Of a stretch of DNA of 9,745 nt, positions 5,253-9,745 are shown one piece after another (the stretch's first letter is position 1; each line of letters begins with the position of its first letter). A program made the translations under genes and the position numbers. The stretch spans positions 1 to 9,745 of the forward strand of contig CAAGFF010000169.1 of the NCBI GenBank assembly GCA_900769055.1, in the 5' to 3' direction. This stretch comes from an uncultured Prevotella sp. (GTDB lineage: Bacteria; Bacteroidota; Bacteroidia; Bacteroidales; Bacteroidaceae). The notes beneath the pieces were generated by a model. The model was not told where the DNA came from and made no database searches. It saw nothing but the letters and a program-made list of their open reading frames with translations.

Positions 5253-5527
5253 GTATTCTTCCTCCTTTCTTGGCAGATTTTTCTCCACATCATCCACGCC
5301 AGGAACACGCTTCCGGCGATGCCGCCTGCCGAGAGCAGCAACGCCTCCAGTCCCAATGTGCCAATTCCCGACACTACACGGCTGTCGGAGCCAACCTCGA
5401 TGCCCAGGAGAAACAGCAATGCCCATACCAGCAAGGTGATGACTCTTGGCAGCCAGCATAAGCGAAAACGCCGCAGGCATCTGCCCACGACTACGCCAAG
5501 GAGCATTATGAGTACAATCTTCAGCAT
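5249..5527 (-). CDS. lysO: LysO family transporter, N-terminal half protein
   Basis: This 92-residue membrane protein corresponds to the N-terminal third of LysO. It has a hydrophobic start (MLKIVLIMLLGVVVG), a basic patch RCLRRFR (16-22), a second membrane segment ending in FLLGIEVGSDS (39-49), a third hydrophobic segment (about 58-80), and a basic C-terminal tail (WRKICQERRKNT). GIEVGSDS matches GMSVGSDS in the downstream half, consistent with the internal symmetry of such transporters. It overlaps the C-half gene by ATGA, and the two products presumably assemble into one exporter. It follows the lipoprotein gene by 30 nt, in which two GTCCAAA units occur. Substrate is inferred from family. 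Confidence 0.82.
   Translation of the reverse strand: MLKIVLIMLLGVVVGRCLRRFRLCWLPRVITLLVWALLFLLGIEVGSDSRVVSGIGTLGLEALLLSAGGIAGSVFLAWMMWRKICQERRKNT
5261..5266 (-). promoter_or_regulatory. Strong Shine-Dalgarno before lysO C-half
   Basis: AGGAGG lies 8 nt before the ATG at 5252 and inside the end of the N-half gene. It supports the internal start and the two-protein reading of the locus. Confidence 0.7.
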
Positions 5528-5537
5528 GTAATGGTGG

Positions 5538-5551
5538 TTTGGACTTTGGAC
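5538..5551 (-). repeat. Two-unit 7-bp repeat between lipoprotein gene and lysO N-half
   Basis: GTCCAAA occurs twice in tandem on the minus strand, 6 nt after the lipoprotein gene stop. It fits the unit pattern and sense orientation of the longer arrays, but two copies alone are weak evidence. Confidence 0.4.
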
Positions 5552-5557
5552 AGTTGA

Positions 5558-6217
5558 TTACAGGACAATCTCTTTTACCACTTCGCCATCGTAGGTGTTC
5601 ACTCTCAGCCTGACCTTATGTCCTGCGGGCAATGTGTCGACGGGAATACTGACGAAGTAACGGGAAGTGTAATATTCGGGTACGCCATTCTGGCCATGCA
5701 GCAGGCGGAGAGAATATACGTCCGCAGATGCCGGAACGGAATCGTTGTCTCGCATTACTGCCACCCATTGGCGTGCCTCGACACTGTCGGGGACTCCCGT
5801 CTTCAGCAGCAGCCCGGCATTCAGATAACGTCCGTTGCGGCTTGCCCATACACTTTCCAGTCCCACAGGGTCGGTAGCCACTTGCTCTACCTTCTCTGCC
5901 GGTCTCAGCACAGGAACCCTTCCTAATGAGAATGCCTTGACGGGATTTCCCACCTTATTATAATATAGCAGTCCGCGGTAGATGGTGTCCGGGCGTGTCA
6001 CCCATGAGGGTCTGATATGTGGGAGCAGCCCGAGACTCTCGTTGTCGTCGGTAACAACTTGCGTCACGAGGGTGTCGGCGGAGGTATAGGCATCGACAAA
6101 CTCCGTACACAGATAGCTGTACTTGCCATCGCCAGTCTCGTACCCCTCATTGGTACACGAGACTGACGACAGCAGAGCCATAAGCGTAGGAAATATAGCT
6201 TTTCTGATGCCTGCCAT
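5558..6217 (-). CDS. Putative lipoprotein, possibly NigD-like
   Basis: I do not recognise this 219-residue protein with certainty. It starts with a short basic segment (MAGIRK) and a hydrophobic stretch ending in LLSSVSC, so Cys21 is a likely lipidation site. The lipobox is atypical, with Ser at -3 instead of Leu/Val/Ile. The mature part is beta-rich. A first half contains DNESLGLLPHIRPSW and YRGLLYYNKVGN; a second half contains VYSLRLLHGQNG, YFVSIPVD and a terminal VRLRVNTYDGEVVKEIVL. This two-part layout recalls the NigD-like family of Bacteroidales lipoproteins, but the similarity is from memory. It begins 4 nt after the acyltransferase stop, so it is almost surely co-transcribed with it. 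Gene existence is confident; function is unknown. Confidence 0.75.
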   Translation of the reverse strand: MAGIRKAIFPTLMALLSSVSCTNEGYETGDGKYSYLCTEFVDAYTSADTLVTQVVTDDNESLGLLPHIRPSWVTRPDTIYRGLLYYNKVGNPVKAFSLGRVPVLRPAEKVEQVATDPVGLESVWASRNGRYLNAGLLLKTGVPDSVEARQWVAVMRDNDSVPASADVYSLRLLHGQNGVPEYYTSRYFVSIPVDTLPAGHKVRLRVNTYDGEVVKEIVL

Positions 6218-6221
6218 AGGG

Positions 6222-7367
6222 TTATGATACGGCGAGTTTGTTTATTGCCGGATTGGCATACATCCTTATCATGCAGTCGAGGAGGAACTGGTCGTCCTTC
6301 TCCGGGAGCTGTATCTTTGCCATCTGTCCGGCAAGGTACTTCTCGAATGCCGCCTTGTCCTCAGCTGTATACTCCGCAGCATGAGCGTTGCCGCCCTCAA
6401 GCATGTCGAGAGCAACAAAGTTGATGGGGTATAGGCGGTAGTTGGCATGTATCTCCTTGTCGATATGTGTGGCGATGAGTGGGAATAGCTCCGTCTTGGG
6501 AGTGTCGGGGGCAATCTCCTTCAGCCATGCGTCAATACATGGTGCGCAATGGTAGTGTATGCGTCCCTTAAATCCCATGATGCCAGTCTGCATGGACACA
6601 ATGTCGTCTTGTGCGGACTTCTTCCATCCCGGCACGTCGCGTTTTAGCTGGAACTCGCGTGCTTTCAGGAAGTCGCACGGGTCGTACTCGTAGGATATGG
6701 CGAGGGGCACCAGATGGAGCTGGGCCAGACGCTCGGTGACAGAGCCTTCGCCTCCCATCACCATCATCTTGAGTATGGCATCCTGTGTGCGGTCGTTGCT
6801 GTCCTTGGCCCTGCCCTCACGCTGTGCTATCCAGATGTTCTCGTTCTTCCCGCTGATGGCATAGTGCATATACTCCGAGAGCAGCTTGCTTGCCATGAGC
6901 ATTTCCCTCATGGACAGGCTGCGCTTTACGATGAAGCTCTTGTTCACCCTTACGAGGTCCTTCACCCAAGGGAGCGAGAGGAGGTTGTCGCCAATGGCTA
7001 TCTCGCATGTGGTGGCACATCCCGAGTCGATGAGCAGCACGTCGAGCAACGCCGAGTCCAGAACGATGTCGCGGTGGTTGCTGATGAACGTATGGCGCTT
7101 GCCAAGGTCGATGGCGGAGAAGTCTGCATCGCAGCCGAGGCTCGCCTTGCCAAGCAGTCCCTTGAGAAAGTCATAGCAGAAGGCTTTCTGGAAATCGAGG
7201 TTTGTCCGGCACTGTCTCATCTTTGCCAGTATACCCTCGACGGGCACACCGGGGTAGAGATAAGCCAGCACGGCACGGAACTGTTCGTTGGAAACCAGCC
7301 TGTCGAATACCTCAGGCAATTCTTCTGGCTCAAAAGGCCTGATGTCAGCAAACTTGTCGTTAATCAT
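6222..7367 (-). CDS. PlsC-like 1-acyl-glycerol-3-phosphate acyltransferase family protein
   Basis: This 381-residue protein belongs to the LPLAT acyltransferase superfamily and probably transfers an acyl chain to a glycerolipid or related envelope lipid at the inner membrane. The catalytic block reads FISNHRDIVLDSALL (94-108) with His98. The acceptor-binding block is AQREGRAKDSNDRTQ (181-195), equivalent to the EGTRS motif, and VPLAISYEYDP (220-230) is the later VP block. The spacing from His98 to the aspartate of IVLD is five residues rather than the classical HX4D; NHRD may supply the acidic residue instead. The protein is longer than typical PlsC (about 240), with an N-terminal helical region (1-90) and a C-terminal extension (250-381) of unknown role, as in Bacteroidales homologues I recall. 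It follows ddl by 34 nt. The exact acyl acceptor is not known. Confidence 0.85.
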   Translation of the reverse strand: MINDKFADIRPFEPEELPEVFDRLVSNEQFRAVLAYLYPGVPVEGILAKMRQCRTNLDFQKAFCYDFLKGLLGKASLGCDADFSAIDLGKRHTFISNHRDIVLDSALLDVLLIDSGCATTCEIAIGDNLLSLPWVKDLVRVNKSFIVKRSLSMREMLMASKLLSEYMHYAISGKNENIWIAQREGRAKDSNDRTQDAILKMMVMGGEGSVTERLAQLHLVPLAISYEYDPCDFLKAREFQLKRDVPGWKKSAQDDIVSMQTGIMGFKGRIHYHCAPCIDAWLKEIAPDTPKTELFPLIATHIDKEIHANYRLYPINFVALDMLEGGNAHAAEYTAEDKAAFEKYLAGQMAKIQLPEKDDQFLLDCMIRMYANPAINKLAVS

Positions 7368-7401
7368 AAGGTTATAGTTTTTTTAGTTTCGGCTCTTTGT
7401 C

Positions 7402-8397
7402 TTAGAACTGATTTTCTACAATCTCGCTCAGAACATCCTTGATGTCAAGTCCGGCGGCGCGCACCTGCTGGGGAATGAAGCTCGTGACGGTCATGCCCGG
7501 CGTGGTGTTTATCTCCAGCATGTTTATCTGGTCGTTGCCCTCGCTGTCCTTGGAGATGATGTAGTCTATGCGGATAATGCCGTTGGCATGCAGTATGTCG
7601 TAGATGCGCGAGGTCTCCTCGGCAACTCTCTTGGCTGTCTCCTCGCTCAGGCGTGCCGGCGTTATCTCCTGCACCTGACCATTGTACTTGGCGTCATAGT
7701 CGAAGAACTCGTTGCTTGTCACCACCTCGGTAGCGGGCAGCACGACGGTCTTCTGTGCCGTCTTGTATATGCCCTGCGAAATCTCCATGCCGTCGAGGAA
7801 ACCCTCGATCATCACCTCATCGCTCTCCATGAATGCCACACGAAGGGCTGGTGCCAGCTGGTCGGCATTCTTCACTTTCGACACGCCAAAGCTGGAGCCG
7901 TCGGCGGCAGGCTTCACAAAGCAGGGCATGCCTATGCGCTGGGCTATCTGCTGCTCGTCGTAGCTCTCGCCGCGGCGCAGCAGAATGCTGTCGGCAACCC
8001 TCACGCCAAATCCGCGCAGATAGTTGTTGAGTACATATTTGTCGAACGTCATGGCCTCGACAAGCACGCCGCTGGTGCTGTATGGCATGTTGATAAGGTC
8101 GAAATATCCCTGCATCACGCCATTCTCGCCTGGCTGGCCATGGATGGTTATATAGGCATAGTCGAAGTACACCGTCCTGTCGCCAAGCACGAATGAGAAG
8201 TCGTTCTTGTCAATGTCGACAGTCTCGCCGTTGTCGAGGTTCACGTGCCAGTCGGTGCCCTTTACGTCAACAATATAGATTTCGTAACGGTCGTGGTCGA
8301 AGAAGGAGTACAGCCCCTGTGCCGACCTCAACGAGACATCGTGTTCTGACGAATCGCCACCACATACGATGGCTATTGTTCTCTTCTGGTTTTTCAT
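7402..8397 (-). CDS. ddl: D-alanine--D-alanine ligase
   Basis: This 331-residue ATP-grasp enzyme joins two D-alanines for the peptidoglycan pentapeptide in the cytoplasm. Visible motifs are CGGDSSEHDVSLRSA (12-26) with Glu18 for the first D-Ala, HGQPGENGVMQGYFD (86-100), PYSTSG (105-110), DKYVLN (119-124), VKPAADGSSFGVSKV (161-175), the ATP-binding region VMIEGFLDGMEIS (195-207), FFDYDAKY (231-238), RIDY (276-279), and MLEINTTPGMT (293-303) with metal ligands Glu295 and Asn297. The ATG at 8397 is chosen because it gives the family N-terminus MKNQKRTIAIVCGG. In-frame sequence upstream would run into the end of the preceding gene and adds nothing recognisable. The gene follows the pseudouridine synthase by about 50 nt. 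All catalytic elements appear intact. Confidence 0.95.
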   Translation of the reverse strand: MKNQKRTIAIVCGGDSSEHDVSLRSAQGLYSFFDHDRYEIYIVDVKGTDWHVNLDNGETVDIDKNDFSFVLGDRTVYFDYAYITIHGQPGENGVMQGYFDLINMPYSTSGVLVEAMTFDKYVLNNYLRGFGVRVADSILLRRGESYDEQQIAQRIGMPCFVKPAADGSSFGVSKVKNADQLAPALRVAFMESDEVMIEGFLDGMEISQGIYKTAQKTVVLPATEVVTSNEFFDYDAKYNGQVQEITPARLSEETAKRVAEETSRIYDILHANGIIRIDYIISKDSEGNDQINMLEINTTPGMTVTSFIPQQVRAAGLDIKDVLSEIVENQF

Positions 8398-8422
8398 CTT
8401 TGTTGCTATATATATTATTGTT

Positions 8423-8441
8423 GCAGGAACTTTTGTCCTGC
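8423..8441. repeat. Small hairpin between rluD-like gene and ddl
   Basis: GCAGGA (8423-8428) and TCCTGC (8436-8441) form a perfect 6-bp stem with a 7-nt loop. It lies in the 50-nt gap and has no adjacent U-tract in the direction of transcription, so it is not called a terminator. It may be chance or an mRNA processing or stability element. Confidence 0.35.
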
Positions 8442-8447
8442 GCTCGT

Positions 8448-9521
8448 TTACTGTTCGTTTTGGCCGCTCCCTGCAATGAACGCACGCCACTTGCTGATAA
8501 GTGCCTCCATGTCGGCAGGCAGCTCTGAGTTGAAGTCCATCTGTTGCCCGGACAGCGGATGGACGAAGCCAAGTGTACGCGCATGAAGTGCCTGACGGCC
8601 ACAGAGCTTGAAGCAGTTCTGTATGAACGCCTTGTATGCCGAACTGCGGTTGCCGCGCAATATCTCGCAGCCTCCGTATCGCTCGTCGGCAAACAGCGGA
8701 TGGCCAATGTGCTTCATGTGTGCGCGTATCTGGTGTGTACGTCCTGTCTCAAGTATGCACTCCACGAGGGTGACATATCCGAAGCGCTCCAGCACACGAT
8801 AGTGTGTGACGGCACTCTTGCCTATCTCTGAGTCGGGAGGAAACACAGCCATGCGCAGACGGTCTTTAGGATCACGGCCAATGTTGCCTTCTATGCGGCC
8901 TTCCTCTTCGGTGAAGTTGCCCCATACCAGGGCGTTGTAGCTGCGGTGTGTGGTCTTGTTGAAGAACTGCTTGCCAAGGTTGGTCTTCGCGTCAGGAGTC
9001 TTGGCGACAACAAGCAGTCCGCTGGTGTCCTTGTCTATACGGTGTACGAGTCCCACCTCAGGGTCGTTGGGGTCGAAAGCCGGCAAGTCTCTCAGGTGCC
9101 ATGCCACGGCATTGATGAGCGTGCCATGGAAGTTGCCGGCTCCAGGATGCACCACCAACCCTGCTGGCTTGTCGATAACCATCAGGGCCTCGTCCTCATA
9201 GACAACATTTAGCGGTATGTCCTCAGCAACGATGGTGTTGTCGTGGCGCGGGCGGTCGAGCATCAGCGTTATGACATCGCCCGACCTTACCTTGTAGTTG
9301 CTCTTCACGGGCTTGCCGTTCACGTGTATGAAGCCGGCATCGGCAGCCGTCTGTATGCGGTTGCGGCTGGAGTGCTGCATGTGCTCGGTCAGGAACTTGT
9401 CTATCCTCAATGGTGTCTGTCCCTGGTCAACCTGCAATTTCCAGTGCTCGTACAGTTGCTGTCCGTCCTCAAGGTCGCACAACTCGTCGAGGTTGTCTGT
9501 TAGTTCAAAATCATTTTCCAT
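8448..9521 (-). CDS. rluD: RluA/RluD family 23S rRNA pseudouridine synthase
   Basis: This 357-residue enzyme converts uridine to pseudouridine in RNA, probably in 23S rRNA. After an acidic N-terminal stretch (1-25) comes an S4 RNA-binding domain (about 38-90, RIDKFLTEHM to VRSGDVITLML). The catalytic domain contains VIDKPAGLVVHPGAG (115-129), VHRIDKDTSGLLV (159-171) with catalytic Asp163, ETGRTHQIRAHMKHIGHPL (258-276) and RQALHARTLGFVHP (309-322). The closest well-known relative is E. coli RluD (sites 1911, 1915, 1917), but the family has several members with different targets, so the symbol is tentative. ATG 9521 is preferred to a TTG two codons upstream, because it starts 2 nt after the stop of the preceding gene whereas the TTG would overlap it. 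The gene sits directly upstream of ddl in the same probable operon. Confidence 0.92.
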   Translation of the reverse strand: MENDFELTDNLDELCDLEDGQQLYEHWKLQVDQGQTPLRIDKFLTEHMQHSSRNRIQTAADAGFIHVNGKPVKSNYKVRSGDVITLMLDRPRHDNTIVAEDIPLNVVYEDEALMVIDKPAGLVVHPGAGNFHGTLINAVAWHLRDLPAFDPNDPEVGLVHRIDKDTSGLLVVAKTPDAKTNLGKQFFNKTTHRSYNALVWGNFTEEEGRIEGNIGRDPKDRLRMAVFPPDSEIGKSAVTHYRVLERFGYVTLVECILETGRTHQIRAHMKHIGHPLFADERYGGCEILRGNRSSAYKAFIQNCFKLCGRQALHARTLGFVHPLSGQQMDFNSELPADMEALISKWRAFIAGSGQNEQ

Positions 9522-9523
9522 CG

Positions 9524-9745
9524 TCAACCAATCTTTCTGATGACCGGTCCCTTGGCCGGTTGCTGCGATGAGGAATTCTCTTGCTTTGGTGTTGCTTCCT
9601 GATGTTGCTTCTCGGCAGGCTGTTCGGTTTTTGGCTCCGCTTGTTCCTCCACAGGCTCATAGTCTCTCACTACATCATCGCCTGTGGCCTCCTCAAAGCT
9701 GTCGAAGTCGTCATAGTCCTGCTCCACCATGTTTAGCGAGTCTTC
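9524..9745 (-). CDS. Acidic C-terminal tail of an upstream protein (possibly PASTA-domain protein), N-terminus outside window
   Basis: The last 73 residues of a protein extend off the right edge; the frame is open to base 9745. The tail is acidic near its start (EQDYDDFDSFEEATGDD), then Glu/Gln/Pro/Lys-rich and clearly disordered, and ends in GPVIRKIG. No folded domain lies in view. In Bacteroidales the gene just before the rluD-ddl pair commonly encodes a membrane protein with extracellular PASTA domains, and such a tail would suit it, but this rests on gene order remembered from relatives and not on motifs here. The stop is 2 nt before the pseudouridine synthase ATG, indicating co-transcription. 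Confidence 0.6.
   Translation of the reverse strand, partial: EDSLNMVEQDYDDFDSFEEATGDDVVRDYEPVEEQAEPKTEQPAEKQHQEATPKQENSSSQQPAKGPVIRKIG

Noticed and set aside
5253..5480. Upstream extension of the lysO C-half that would make one 278-residue protein
   Set aside because: The extra residues come from the wrong frame of the N-half gene; the frame that matches LysO there is the 92-residue one.
7368..7401. 7-bp array after the ddl stop
   Set aside because: A few A-rich 7-mers can be forced onto the gap but they do not keep the GTTNAA pattern.
6714..7442. 242-codon plus-strand open frame opposite the acyltransferase
   Set aside because: Antisense to a conserved gene and continues past its start; the protein composition is unlike a real product.
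7588..8196. 202-codon plus-strand open frame opposite ddl
   Set aside because: Antisense to well-conserved ddl motifs, with no independent support.
8398..8490. N-terminal extension of ddl upstream of 8397
   Set aside because: The added residues overlap the end of the rluD-like gene, contain a low-quality sequence, and precede a start that already gives the family N-terminus.
9525..9527. TTG start for the rluD-like gene
   Set aside because: It would overlap the previous stop; an ATG two codons later fits the tight operon spacing better.

Overview
The window looks like a chromosomal segment of a Bacteroidales bacterium, most probably Prevotella or a close relative. Three things point there: promoters of the Bacteroidetes type (TTTG, 19 bp, TAnnTTTG), an arginine-pathway transcarbamylase of the succinylornithine type, and a lysine exporter split into two genes. 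There are ten coding regions, two of them cut by the window edges. No tRNA, rRNA, insertion sequence or CRISPR array was seen.

Left part (1-1887, minus strand): the N-terminal 629 residues of a secreted, multidomain pectin methylesterase (CE8). The window ends just before its nucleophile. A 325-bp divergent region (1888-2212) separates it from two plus-strand genes: N-succinylornithine carbamoyltransferase (argF', 2213-3190) and a low-specificity threonine aldolase type PLP enzyme (ltaE, 3379-4410). The divergent region carries one recognisable promoter in each direction.

Right part (4644-9745, all minus strand, transcribed right to left): the acidic tail of an unidentified, possibly PASTA-domain, protein; an RluD-like pseudouridine synthase; D-Ala-D-Ala ligase; a PlsC-like acyltransferase; a small putative lipoprotein; and the two halves of the LysO lysine exporter. 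Spacing runs from a 4-bp overlap to about 50 bp, so this is probably one operon with an envelope theme (peptidoglycan precursor, phospholipid, lipoprotein, lysine export).

The most unusual content is non-coding. The gaps around argF' and ltaE and the convergent gap before lysO are built largely of degenerate 7-bp tandem repeats with consensus close to (A/T/G)GTTNAA. At three genes these arrays begin at, or within 4 nt of, the stop codon, and always in the same orientation relative to the mRNA. The same gaps hold a 33-nt sequence duplicated ahead of argF' and ltaE, a six-copy 8-bp repeat directly before the ltaE start, a perfect 15-bp inverted repeat, and two C-run/G-run elements. One of these elements lies in frame inside argF'. 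I see no complete new defence or mobile system. The repeat architecture is the best candidate for something undescribed.
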